64,000 nucleotides of DNA from assembly GCF_022884085.1 (NCBI RefSeq), contig NZ_JAGGCS010000001.1, positions 310,001 through 374,000 on the forward strand, written 5' to 3'. This document shows positions 16,815-26,600 of the stretch, one piece after another. Every line of letters starts with the position of its first letter. Positions within the stretch are counted from its first letter, which is position 1. Both the position numbers and the translations under genes were made by a program. The notes beneath the pieces are model-generated. The model worked only from the letters and a program-made list of their open reading frames with translations, was not told the DNA's origin and searched no databases. The DNA comes from Paenirhizobium cremeum. Lineage in GTDB: Bacteria > Pseudomonadota > Alphaproteobacteria > Rhizobiales > Rhizobiaceae.

Positions 16815-17006
16815 ATGAGCGCAGACGTCGTCAATCTCCGCCAGTTCAGGAAGACCAAGGTACGTTCCGAAAAGGAAGCGAAGGCCGAGCAGAATCGTAT
16901 CTCCTTCGGCCGCACCAAGGCCGAGAAGCAACTGACCGACGCACTCAACAGGAAAGCCGAAAAGACACTCGACCAGGGGCGTCTGGACCGTCCGAAGCCC
17001 GAGTGA
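16815..17006 (+). CDS. DUF4169 family small basic protein
   Basis: A 63-residue, highly charged, helix-prone protein (many Lys, Arg, Glu) with the conserved N-terminal motif VVNLRQFRK at residues 5-13 and a central EKEAKAEQNRISFGRTKAEK. This is the DUF4169 family of unknown function, typical of Rhizobiales. The N-terminal motif closely resembles the last residues of the SspB encoded just upstream (VVSLDAFRK). It is 57 bases after sspB on the same strand and probably cotranscribed. Confidence 0.8.
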   Translation: MSADVVNLRQFRKTKVRSEKEAKAEQNRISFGRTKAEKQLTDALNRKAEKTLDQGRLDRPKPE

Positions 17007-17095
17007 CGGCATCGCGGAAAACGATTCCGCGCCAGACACTTCGCGCCGCTTCCGGACTCTTTTTCGCAAAAACCAGACGACCGGATGAGGCATCC

Positions 17096-17317
17096 GTGAT
17101 CCGCAAGCATTCGGCGACATTGCACGGCCATCGAACCAGCTTCTCGCTGGAAGATGCCTTCATGGACGAATTGAGAGCGATCGCCGGCGAACGCTGCATG
17201 GCGCTCGCCGCCCTCATCACCGAGATCGACGAAACACGCGATCCGACGGCCAACCTTTCGTCGGCGCTGCGGCTCTACGTTCTGAACTGGTTGAAGACGA
17301 TGGCGCAAAGACCGTAG
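17096..17317 (+). CDS. Ribbon-helix-helix domain protein
   Basis: A 73-residue protein with an N-terminal strand (VIRKHSATLHGHRTSFSLED) followed by two helices (AFMDELRAIAGER and MALAALITEIDE), matching the RHH_4-type ribbon-helix-helix family of small alphaproteobacterial DNA-binding proteins. I chose the GTG at 17096, with GATGAGG just upstream, because the family normally begins at this residue. An in-frame GTG at 17003 overlapping the DUF4169 stop would add 31 residues encoded by a repeat-like stretch. Its DNA target is unknown. Confidence 0.75.
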   Translation: MIRKHSATLHGHRTSFSLEDAFMDELRAIAGERCMALAALITEIDETRDPTANLSSALRLYVLNWLKTMAQRP

Positions 17318-17388
17318 GAAGCAGCGCGAAGTCGTGTACCGCGACCGCCTTCGCTCTCCCCAAAGACAGGCTGACGCCGAAACCTGAC

Positions 17389-17405
17389 GTCCGGAAAAAC
17401 CGGAC
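17389..17405. terminator. Hairpin between convergent RHH gene and asmA-like gene
   Basis: GTCCGG (17389-17394) and CCGGAC (17400-17405) pair exactly around an AAAAA loop, between the two convergent stop codons. There is no flanking T run, so termination is plausible only from position. Confidence 0.35.
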
Positions 17406-17438
17406 CCGATGGCAAACGTTCATCCGGTCAGTAAAGGC

Positions 17439-20400
17439 TCAGTTGACGCCCGGAAGAGTATCGAACTGCAGCGGCGCCGCGGGAGGAAGGTTGTCGCGCG
17501 TGACCTTCTCGTCCGGAGATACAGGCAATCCCGGAGTTGGTATCGTCCCCTCGCCGGCCGGCTCCCCGCCCGTCGTCGCGGCATCGCCTTGCGGAGCGGC
17601 TTCTGCGGCGCGCCGCCGCGCTTCCTCCTCCGCGGCCAACCTCTCCGCCTCCGCCTTCTGCCGGGCCTCCTCTGCCAGTCTCGCCTGTTCTTCCTCGGCC
17701 TTCCGGCGCTCCTCCTCCCGGTAACGGTGCAGGACCACCTCGCGCCTCAGCCGTTGCTTTTCCAGAACGTTCGACTGCAACGCCTCGACCCGGCGGCGTT
17801 CCCGTTCGAAGGCGCGAAGCGACAGGAAGTTGGTGAGGTCTCCGACTTCAACCTCTCGGATGGGTGAGGCGACTGCGCCGGCATAGGCAAGCCGAAAGCC
17901 GGGCTCCGCTCCGGCCAGCGCTTCGTCGCCGGCATCGAGCGCCACCTGGACGACGCCATCCATTGTGCCGTCGACGATGTCCACGCGCGCTTCGCCGTTG
18001 AGCTTTGCTGTCTGGCTTTCGAGCGTCACGTTCTGGACCCGCAGGACCCCATCGGTAACGTTGAAGGGAATGGCGACATCGCGGAACGTACCCGGAGCGG
18101 CGTCGATCAATCCCCCGGCGATGTCTCTCACCCTGTCTTCCGTGATGTCGCCCTGGATACCATCCGCCGCCGCCAGCACCTGAGGCAGAAGCCCGAGATT
18201 GAGCTTGGAAACCGTGAGGGTATCGAGCTTCACCGAGCCGGAGCCATTGGTCGAACCGAAGAGCTCGGATACCGTCTTGCCGCTCGCCTCGGTGACGATA
18301 TCGAGATCGAACCGGCCTGTGGCCGCCGGCTGCGCGTCTCCATCCTGCCTCGGTAACGCTTCGACAAGGTCGCCGCCGGCAAGCGTGAGCCGACTCTGGT
18401 AGAGCCCCGTGCCTCCGGCATTCGCAATCATCAATCGGCCGGTGAGTTCGCCATCGAACCAGCGCCCCTTGATCTCGTCGAGCGACAACTCGCCGCCGGT
18501 CCGGCGTAGTCTCGCTGAAAGACCCGAAACGGGCTTGGCAGGACCGGCGGATAAGGCATCGACATTCAGGGCAAGATCAAGATCGGGCCCGTTCTGTTGA
18601 ACCGATAGGGCCTGCTCGGAGAGCTTGTTGGTCGTGGGATCGGTCATCGGTCCGAGGACCGTCTCCGCAAGCCAGGCGACATCCGCATGGGAGGCCTTGA
18701 CCTGCCCCTCGACCTTCGGCTGCGCCTGCGTCCAGTCGGCTGCGAGCGTGCCCGACAATGCATTCCCGTCCAACGTAGCCCTGATCCCGTCAAACGAAAC
18801 CCGACGATCCGAGATCTTCACCTCGGCCGCAAATTCCGCTGGTAGGCCGGAGCCGGTCGACGGCATCACGACGCCACCCGCCATCAAATAAGGTTCAAGA
18901 TCGCTGCTGCGGACGGAAATACTACCGCTGCCGGCGAGAAAATCCGCTGCATCGAGCGACACCTTGCCAGTCGCCGTCGCCTCCGTACCGGGAGCGGTGA
19001 AGCGCAATGCGACATCGGCAGGTTCCGTGCCGCGATCGTCGATGTCCAGAGCGAGGCGGCCCGCAACACCGGTTCCGACCGGCAGAGGATCGAGCCCGGC
19101 CTGTCCCAGAAGGATCTGAGCTTCCGGATTTTCCAGCGTGGCGCTCATCTTCAACGCCGCCGTGCCGGTGAAATCGGTAATATCGTCGACGGCATAGTAC
19201 AGCGTAATGCTGCTGCCATTGGCCGTGCCGGTGAGCTTCGCGGTCAGGCCGCTCCCGCCGGCATCGCCGAGCGATACATTTGCCTGCAATCTTGCATCTG
19301 CATACCAGGGCGCACTCTCGACCAGCCGCGCCAGAGCCGGATGCGGCGGAAGTTGACCCGCGATCATCGCGAGGAACGGAGTGGGATCAGCAGCATCGAA
19401 CGACAGTTGCGCCTTGCCGGTATAATCCAGCAGGGAACCGCTCGCCGATCCGCTAACCCGTATCGAAGCGCCCGCCACATCGCCGATATTCAGCCGCTCG
19501 ACCGAAACGCTGCCGCTGTCGAGCGTGAAGATCGTATCGACATCGCGGCTCTCGACACCGTAGGCGACGAGCTTGCCGACCTTCATGCGGGTGGCGATCC
19601 GCTGGGCGAACACGCCGTTGTCGAGGTCGTCGCCGACGATGAGCGCGCCGAGCGCCCGCGCCGCATCGAGATCGATTTCGTTTCCCGAGAGATCGACCGA
19701 CAGCGTTGCCGGCTGACCATTGACCGACTGCCGCTCCAGACGGCCGTTGAGATGCGCCTCGCCGATGGCAAGTTCCAGCTTCTCGAAACGCTGGGTATCC
19801 GGCGTCAGATTGACGGCTGCGGAAAAGCCGGCCGATTTCAGTTGCCGGATCGCCGGATCGACGGTGCCGGAAATCCACGAGGCAAGTCCCGTGGGTTGGG
19901 TCGATGCGACAAGCAGGTCGCCGCTGAATGACGGCGATCCCCGGAGCACCAGCTTGCCTTTCGCCTCCACCTGCGTGCGGCCGGGCAGGATGGCCGCTGC
20001 GCGCTCGACGGTCCAGCCGGTGCCCGCAGGGCGAACGTCGATCTGAATGTCGCGCAAGACGGTGTCGCCTGCCACGATAGCCGGAAGCTTCAGGTTCGCC
20101 CGCCCCGGCACGCTGGGGATCGGAATATCGGCAGCCATCGCGATCAGCAGGTTGAGACGCTGTCGAACGGAGCCCGCGGCATTACGCCCGGTCTTGCCTT
20201 TCGCGCCCTCGTTCGCCAACCGGTTAACGTCAACCTGCTGCCCCTCCGCCGTCAGCAGGAATTCCGACTGCGCCCCGGTATCGAGTTTTGCCTCGCCGGT
20301 AATGACATAAGGATTATCGGCCTCGGCAAGTTCGAGTCGGTACTCTGGAACGACGATGCGCTCATTGGTAAGCTCGAATGCACCCTTGACCCGCGGCGCC

Positions 20401-21179
20401 GCCGTCTTGCGCTCGTTGGGAGCCTCTTCCACATGGGCGTCCAGCCATTGGCCCTGGAAACGTCCCTTGTAGATCGGTCTCCCGTCGACCAGTGACAGGT
20501 CCCCCTCGAGGTCCAGGTTGAACGGCCGGTTGTCCGGATCGAACCGAAGCTTGAGCGGAACCGCTCCTGTTGCCGGATTGGGCTGCTGGCTGGAAAGATG
20601 GAAACCGCCCGCCTCGCCGTCTACCACGGCTTTGCCATCGGCGGTCCAGGGACCCGCGAGGGATGCCGCCGTCATCTCTGCGTCGAGGCTGCTCACCTTT
20701 CGCGTCCGGCCGGATTGCTCGTCGATGAATTCGATCTCGCCGCCCGTGACATGCACCTTCTCGAGCACCACGGTGCGCGCCGGGATCTCCGCGCTGGAGC
20801 CGCGCAGCCAGTCGAGCGTGCCGTCGGCCAGAAGCCGGATGCGCGCTTTCGGCTCCTCGATGCGCATGTCGAAGATGCGCGCCTCACCGGAAAGGAAGGG
20901 GGCAAGTTCCGCATCGAGCGAAAAGCGCGAGACGGTGACGAGCGGCGCACCTTCGCTGTCGGGGCCGACCGTCACGTCATGCAGGGTGACGGAAGGAAAA
21001 GGCAGCAGGCGGGCATTGACCTCGCCATGCACGGTTACCTTCTTGCCGAGAATACGGCTGGCCTGGTCCTCGAAATCCTTGCGGAAATCGGTCCAGTCGA
21101 CGAACATCGGCCCGAGCAGCGCCGCAAACAGCGCCACGACCAAAAGCCCGCCGAGGAAAACCAGTAAGCGTCCGATCAC
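17439..21179 (-). CDS. AsmA family protein
   Basis: A very long (1246 residues) envelope protein anchored by one N-terminal helix (LLVFLGGLLVVALFAALLGPMFV), then WTDFRKDFEDQASRILGKKVTVHGEV, the standard AsmA opening. The body is repetitive beta-rich sequence as in AsmA/TamB/YhdP proteins, which bridge the periplasm and are implicated in lipid transport. The C-terminal ~130 residues contain an unusual Glu/Arg/Ala coiled-coil stretch (REEERRKAEEEQARLAEEAR) and a Pro/Gly-rich end. Its function here is inferred from the family. It appears monocistronic; 191 bases separate it from the D-lactate dehydrogenase gene upstream. Confidence 0.88.
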   Translation of the reverse strand: MIGRLLVFLGGLLVVALFAALLGPMFVDWTDFRKDFEDQASRILGKKVTVHGEVNARLLPFPSVTLHDVTVGPDSEGAPLVTVSRFSLDAELAPFLSGEARIFDMRIEEPKARIRLLADGTLDWLRGSSAEIPARTVVLEKVHVTGGEIEFIDEQSGRTRKVSSLDAEMTAASLAGPWTADGKAVVDGEAGGFHLSSQQPNPATGAVPLKLRFDPDNRPFNLDLEGDLSLVDGRPIYKGRFQGQWLDAHVEEAPNERKTAAPRVKGAFELTNERIVVPEYRLELAEADNPYVITGEAKLDTGAQSEFLLTAEGQQVDVNRLANEGAKGKTGRNAAGSVRQRLNLLIAMAADIPIPSVPGRANLKLPAIVAGDTVLRDIQIDVRPAGTGWTVERAAAILPGRTQVEAKGKLVLRGSPSFSGDLLVASTQPTGLASWISGTVDPAIRQLKSAGFSAAVNLTPDTQRFEKLELAIGEAHLNGRLERQSVNGQPATLSVDLSGNEIDLDAARALGALIVGDDLDNGVFAQRIATRMKVGKLVAYGVESRDVDTIFTLDSGSVSVERLNIGDVAGASIRVSGSASGSLLDYTGKAQLSFDAADPTPFLAMIAGQLPPHPALARLVESAPWYADARLQANVSLGDAGGSGLTAKLTGTANGSSITLYYAVDDITDFTGTAALKMSATLENPEAQILLGQAGLDPLPVGTGVAGRLALDIDDRGTEPADVALRFTAPGTEATATGKVSLDAADFLAGSGSISVRSSDLEPYLMAGGVVMPSTGSGLPAEFAAEVKISDRRVSFDGIRATLDGNALSGTLAADWTQAQPKVEGQVKASHADVAWLAETVLGPMTDPTTNKLSEQALSVQQNGPDLDLALNVDALSAGPAKPVSGLSARLRRTGGELSLDEIKGRWFDGELTGRLMIANAGGTGLYQSRLTLAGGDLVEALPRQDGDAQPAATGRFDLDIVTEASGKTVSELFGSTNGSGSVKLDTLTVSKLNLGLLPQVLAAADGIQGDITEDRVRDIAGGLIDAAPGTFRDVAIPFNVTDGVLRVQNVTLESQTAKLNGEARVDIVDGTMDGVVQVALDAGDEALAGAEPGFRLAYAGAVASPIREVEVGDLTNFLSLRAFERERRRVEALQSNVLEKQRLRREVVLHRYREEERRKAEEEQARLAEEARQKAEAERLAAEEEARRRAAEAAPQGDAATTGGEPAGEGTIPTPGLPVSPDEKVTRDNLPPAAPLQFDTLPGVN

Positions 21180-21370
21180 GACCTGCCCACTCCATTCACA
21201 TTCGCGGCAACTTCAAAGCGTGTGGCAATCGTTCAGATTCGCCGTTACGCTTTGCGTTCTCATTTTATCCCATGCCGTTGCCGCAACACCGCTCAACACT
21301 TTTCGGCATGGGTCGGTTTCGCGGCAAGACTACCCGTATTTTGCCCTGCGGCAACTGCAAGGATTGGCTT

Positions 21371-22780
21371 TTACAGCCGGAAGATCTTGCCGGGATTGAA
21401 GATATTGTCCGGATCGAGGCTCTTCTTGATCGATCGCATGACCGGAAGAGCCGAACTCAATTCCTGCGCGAGATAGGTCATCTTGCCCTGCCCCACCCCA
21501 TGCTCGCCGGTGCAGGTGCCGCCCATCGCAAGCGCCCGGGCGTTGAGCCGCGCCATGAAAGCCTCGCTGCGTGCGAGGTCGTCCGGTTTCTTGTCGTCGA
21601 ACAGCATCAGCACATGAAAATTGCCATCGCCGGCATGCCCGACGATCGGCGCCAGAAGCCCGGTTTCGCGAATATCGGCCTGGGTCTCGGCCACGCATTC
21701 GGCTAACCGAGAAATCGGCACGCAGACATCGGTCGAGAGGCCGTTCAGTTCGGGAGCGAGCGCCCTTCCCGCCCAGTAGGCATTGTGTCTCGCCTTCCAG
21801 AGCTGAGCCCGCTCCTCGGCATTGCTGGTGTGCTGGAATTCATCGGAACCGAATTCGGCGGCGATTTCCCGGAACTGTTCGGCCTGTATGGCGACCGTCT
21901 CTTCCGTGCCGTGAAATTCGAGGAAGAGCGTCGGCTTTTCCGGATAAGCAAGCTTCGAATAGGCGTTGATCGCCTTCATTTGCATTTCGTCGAGCAGTTC
22001 GATGCGGGCAACCGGAATGCCCATCTGGATCGTCATCACAACGGCATCGCAGGCGGCTTTCAGGCTCGGAAAGGCGCAGACGCCGCCGCTGATCTTGGCA
22101 GGGATGCCCTGCAGCTTCAGCGTGATCGAGGTGATGATCCCAAGCGTCCCTTCCGCTCCGACGAAAAGTCGGGTCAGGTCATAGCCGGCGGAAGATTTCC
22201 GCGCCCGTTGCGCCGTCCTGATTTCCTCGCCATCGGCGGTAACGACGGTCAGCGCCAGCACGTTTTCCTTCATCGTGCCGTAACGCACCGCATTGGTGCC
22301 GGAGGCGCGCGTCGAGGCCATGCCACCGATCGAGGCATTCGCACCCGGATCGATCGGGAAGAAGAGGCCCGTGTCACGCAGATAGGCATTCAGCTCCTCG
22401 CGCGTGACGCCCGGCTCGACCGTGCAGTCGAGGTCTTCCGGGTTGACCTCAATCACCCGGTTCATCCGGCTGAAATCGACCGAAATACCGCCGCTCGGCG
22501 CATTCACGTGGCCCTCCAGCGAGGAGCCGGTGCCGAACGGGATCATGGGAACCTTGTGAGCGGCGCAGGTCCGCACCACCGTCTTCACATCTTCGGAGCT
22601 TTCGACGAAAACCACGCCGTCGGGCAGTTGCGACGGCAGGTAGGTCGTTGTGTGGCTATGCTGTTCGCGAAACGACTGCCCGGTCTGGAAACGCTCGCCG
22701 AATTCCTGTTTCAGGATGCCGAGGACTTTGGCGATCCCCTCCTCGTTACGAATACCGGGCACCACATCCTTCATCACCAT
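21371..22780 (-). CDS. FAD-linked D-lactate dehydrogenase (cytochrome type)
   Basis: A 469-residue flavoprotein of the FAD_binding_4 plus FAD-oxidase C family. The FAD domain shows MIPFGTGSSLEGHVNAPSGG, DPGANASIGGMASTRASGTN and VGAEGTLGIIT; the C-terminal part contains GHAGDGNFHVLM and GTCTGEHGVGQGK. This pattern is closest to D-lactate dehydrogenases donating electrons to cytochrome c; glycolate oxidase subunit GlcD is the main alternative, but no glcE/glcF partners are adjacent. The ATG at 22780 has GGAG eight bases upstream. Probably a single-gene unit. Confidence 0.87.
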   Translation of the reverse strand: MVMKDVVPGIRNEEGIAKVLGILKQEFGERFQTGQSFREQHSHTTTYLPSQLPDGVVFVESSEDVKTVVRTCAAHKVPMIPFGTGSSLEGHVNAPSGGISVDFSRMNRVIEVNPEDLDCTVEPGVTREELNAYLRDTGLFFPIDPGANASIGGMASTRASGTNAVRYGTMKENVLALTVVTADGEEIRTAQRARKSSAGYDLTRLFVGAEGTLGIITSITLKLQGIPAKISGGVCAFPSLKAACDAVVMTIQMGIPVARIELLDEMQMKAINAYSKLAYPEKPTLFLEFHGTEETVAIQAEQFREIAAEFGSDEFQHTSNAEERAQLWKARHNAYWAGRALAPELNGLSTDVCVPISRLAECVAETQADIRETGLLAPIVGHAGDGNFHVLMLFDDKKPDDLARSEAFMARLNARALAMGGTCTGEHGVGQGKMTYLAQELSSALPVMRSIKKSLDPDNIFNPGKIFRL

Positions 22781-22901
22781 GACCGCATCTCCTGCATTCC
22801 GCGGCCGTTTCGCAGCCGTTCTTTCGGGGCGAAGCTATGGGACAGCAAGGGGCCTTTGTCCAGTGCAGCATGTCCCGGCCGGGGAAGGCGGCTGCCGTCG
22901 G

Positions 22902-23636
22902 TCACCGCGTCTTCAGCGTCTCAGCGAAAAAGACGATGAGCCGTCGCCAATGGCGCTCCGCGCCGCCTTCGTCATAGACACTATGGTCCGGAACGCACCA
23001 GCCATGGGTCATGCCGACATAGTTCTCCAGCACGAAATCGACTTCGGCGCGGCGGAAGGCATCGACGAAACGGTTGGACTGCTCCGGTGAAAACGAACCG
23101 TCGACGCCGGCTGTCCCGACATAGACTCTGGCGCGGATCCTGTCCGCCAGCAAGTGCGGGCTATCGGGCGCCTCGCTTGCAAGATTGCCGCCATGGAAGC
23201 TCGCGGCAGCGGCGATATCGTCCGGATACGTGCCGGCGGCGGTGAGCGCCCGGCTGCCGCCCATGCAATAGCCGACGACCCCGACCGGTCCGGTCGCCCC
23301 GGCCTGCCTCAGTGCGGCCAGGAAGAAACCCGTATCGGCGGCCGTCATCGCCTGCGTGGTGCCGCCGATCATGGCCCTGAGCTGCGTTGCAGTCTCCGGC
23401 GTGCTGAACGCAGTCGTCGCATCAAACGGCCCGTAGGCTCCGAAGCGGTAGAAGAGATCCGGCACCAGTACGGTATACCCCTCACCCGCCAAACGCTCCG
23501 CCATGCGGAAGAGCGCTTCCCGCGGACCGAAAGCGTCCATGTAAAGGATCACGCCGGCCCCTGTTGCGGCTGTGCCGAACAGATGGGCGGTGGCGATACC
23601 GTCGGATGTCGCAACCTCAATTTCCCGTTTCGTCAT
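22902..23636 (-). CDS. Dienelactone hydrolase family protein
   Basis: A 244-residue alpha/beta hydrolase. The nucleophile elbow GYCMGGS carries the catalytic Cys typical of dienelactone hydrolases; the Asp lies in the GTAGVDGSF region and the His in YVGMTHGWCVPD. Enzymes of this family open lactone rings in chlorocatechol breakdown, but many members have other, unknown ester substrates, and no catechol genes are nearby. The ATG at 23636 follows GAAAGGAAG. It is 43 bases after the RND pump gene on the same strand and could be cotranscribed. Confidence 0.88.
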   Translation of the reverse strand: MTKREIEVATSDGIATAHLFGTAATGAGVILYMDAFGPREALFRMAERLAGEGYTVLVPDLFYRFGAYGPFDATTAFSTPETATQLRAMIGGTTQAMTAADTGFFLAALRQAGATGPVGVVGYCMGGSRALTAAGTYPDDIAAAASFHGGNLASEAPDSPHLLADRIRARVYVGTAGVDGSFSPEQSNRFVDAFRRAEVDFVLENYVGMTHGWCVPDHSVYDEGGAERHWRRLIVFFAETLKTR

Positions 23637-23679
23637 GTTGGCTTCCTTTCCGGCTCGACCACCCTGGCTCGACCGCGGA

Positions 23680-26600
23680 TCATTCGCCCGCCTCGACCGA
23701 AGCGGCAAAGGCCATTTCCCGTTGCAGCCGTTCCTCTTCATGGGCGTGCGGCTTGGCGAAGCGGGCAAGCGCCAGATAGGCAACCGGCGTCACGAACAGG
23801 GTCACCACGGTCGCGAGCCCCAATCCGCCGACGATGACCCAGCCGAGCGCAATGCGGGCTTCCGCGCCGGCACCATGGGCGAAAACCAGCGGCACGCCGC
23901 CGAGAATGGTGGCGATCATCGTCATCATCACCGGCCGCAGACGCATATTGGCGGCATTCTCGATCGCCTCGCGCACATCCTGCCCGCGGTCGCGCAACTG
24001 GTTTGCGAACTCGACGATCAGGATGCCGTTCTTGGCCATGATACCGACCAGCATCACGAGACCGATCTGGCTGTAGACGTTAAGGCTGGTGCCGGTGAAC
24101 AGCAGGGCGAAGACCGCGCAGGCCAGCCCCAGCGGCACCGTCGCCATGATAATAACCGAGGAAAGCACGCTCTCGAACTGCGCGGCCAGCACCAGGAAGA
24201 TGATGACGATGGCAAAGCCGAAGGTGATGCCCATACCGCCGGTGTTCTCGCTGAGCGTCGCGGCCTCCGCCAGCGGCAGGATGCGTGCGCCAGGCGGCAG
24301 CAAAGGCCCGGCGATGGTCTGCGCCTTTTCAAGCGCCGATCCCAGCGAAAGTCCCGGACCGAGACCTGCCGTGATCTGCACCGCGGCAAGCTGCTGTTCG
24401 CGCTGAAGGTTTGGCGCGACAGCCTTTTCCTGCAATTTTGCGATGACGGACATCGGTACGATCTTGCCGTCACCGGTCTTGAGGAAGATGTTCTCGAGAT
24501 CTGTCGGATCGTCGATCGGCCGCGTCGTCGAAGTGAGTTTCACCGGATAGGATTCGCCGTCGATGTAGACATCGCCGATCGAACGCCCGTCGAGCAGCGA
24601 TTGCAGCGCCTGGGCAAGGCCGGTGATGTTGATGCCGAGATCCGCGGCGCGCTCCCGGTCAATACTGACGCCGAGTTGGGCCTGGCTGATGTCGTTTGTC
24701 AGCCTCGGATTGTCGAAGCTGCCATCCGCCTCGAGTGCGGCGACCACCTTGATGGCCGCTTCCGTCAGCTGTTCATGGCTCGAACCGACGAGGGCAAACT
24801 GCAGACCGCTGCCGCCGCCACGAATCCGCAGGCTGTTCGGCTGCTGGGCGAAGGCATTCACCCCGGGAATGCCCGCCGTCGCCTTGTTGATGTCCCGGAC
24901 GATGCTGTCCTGGCTGCGTTCCCGTTCTCCCCAGGGCGCAAGCGTCAGCACCATGAAGCCGCTGTTGGTATTGCTGCCGAACCCGGAGATCGAGAACAGG
25001 TTGACGATCTCGCCGCTGTCGCGCAGCGGCTTCAGCGCCTCCTCGATGCGGCGCATCTGGTCCTGCATGTAATCGAGGCTCACGCCCTGCGGCGCCGTCA
25101 CCCGCAGCGTCACCGTCGAACGGTCCTCGCGCGGCGTGAGTTCATTGGTAATCATGGAGAAGGCGCCGAAAGCGGCAAGGGAAAAGACCACGGCCACCAC
25201 GAATACCACCACCGGCGTGTTGAGGCAGGCGCGCAGGGCCCGCCGGTAAAAGGTGGAGAAAGCATCGCCGAAGCGCCCGAGCAGTCCCCCGTGGTGCTCG
25301 ACCGCATGCGTCGTCAACATGCGGGAAGCGAGCATCGGGCAAAGCGTCAACGCCACGATGGCCGAAAGCGCCACCGAGAAGGCGAGAACGAAACCGAATT
25401 CCCGGAACAGCCCTCCGACCTGTCCAGGCAGGAAGGAAAGCGGCACGAAAACGGCCGCGAGCGTCGCCGTCGTGGCGATGACGGCGAAGAACACCTCTCG
25501 CGTGCCGAGTACGGCCGCCGCCCGCGGTCCGAGACCCTGCGCCCGCCGCCTGACGATGTTTTCCAGAACCACGATCGCATCGTCGACCACCAGGCCGGTC
25601 GCCAGAACGATCGCCAGCAGGGTCAGAATATTGATAGAGAAGCCGACCAGATAGACCGCCGCCAGCGTGCCGATCAGCGATACCGGCATGGTGATCGCCG
25701 GAATGAGGGTCGCCCGCCAGTCGCGCAGGAAGAGATAGATGATGCCGATGACGATCACCGCGGCAAGCACCAGCGCATTCACCACTTCATCGATGGAGCC
25801 GCGGATGAACACCGCATCGTCGCTTGTGATGCGGATCTGCGTCCCCTCGGGCAATTCCTTTTGCATCGCCGCGACCGCGGTCTTGATCCCGTTCGAGATG
25901 CTGAGCGTGTTCGATTTCGCCTGACGGATGACGCCAAGCCCGATGCCTGCCTTGCCGTTCGAACGCAGCGCCGTGCTGCGCAGGTCCGGTCCGAACGTGA
26001 TCGTCGCGACGTCCCCGAGCCGCACCTTGTCCTGAACGATCAGGTTCGCGAAGTCCTGCGGCGTCCTGAGGTCCGCCGTCGCGCGCACCACGATATCCTG
26101 GGTCGAACTGGTGATGGAACCGGCGGGAACATCGAAGGCGATATCGGAAAGTGCCGTCGCCAGCGACGCGATGGTCAGCCCCCGGCTCGCGAGCGCCGAC
26201 TGGTCGACGTCCACCCGGAAGATCTTCTCCTGTTCGCCGTAAAGCTCGATGTCGGCGACGCCCTCGACCGAGGCCAGCCGGTCGGAAATTTCGTTATCGA
26301 CCAGAAGCGTCAAATCCTCGATGTTCATCCGGTCGGAGGTGACGGCAAGCCGCATGATCGGATCGGAATCGGAGTCAGCCTTGACGATACGCGGCTCGTC
26401 GGCGTCGTCGGGCAGGCTGTAGCTGACGCGGGCAATGGCGTCCCGCACGTCGCTGGCCGCCACATTGAGGTCCGTCGTATCGGTGAATTCCAGTGTCACG
26501 CGGCTATTACCGAACGAAGAGGACGACGAGAGCGCCTTGAGCCCCGCGACGCGCGCCACGGCACCCTCTATGACGGTCGTCACTTGCTGGTCGACCGTCT

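Noticed and set aside
17003-17095. N-terminal extension of the ribbon-helix-helix gene from the GTG overlapping the DUF4169 stop
   Set aside because: The family starts at 17096, where a good ribosome site is present; the extra bases look like a repeat.
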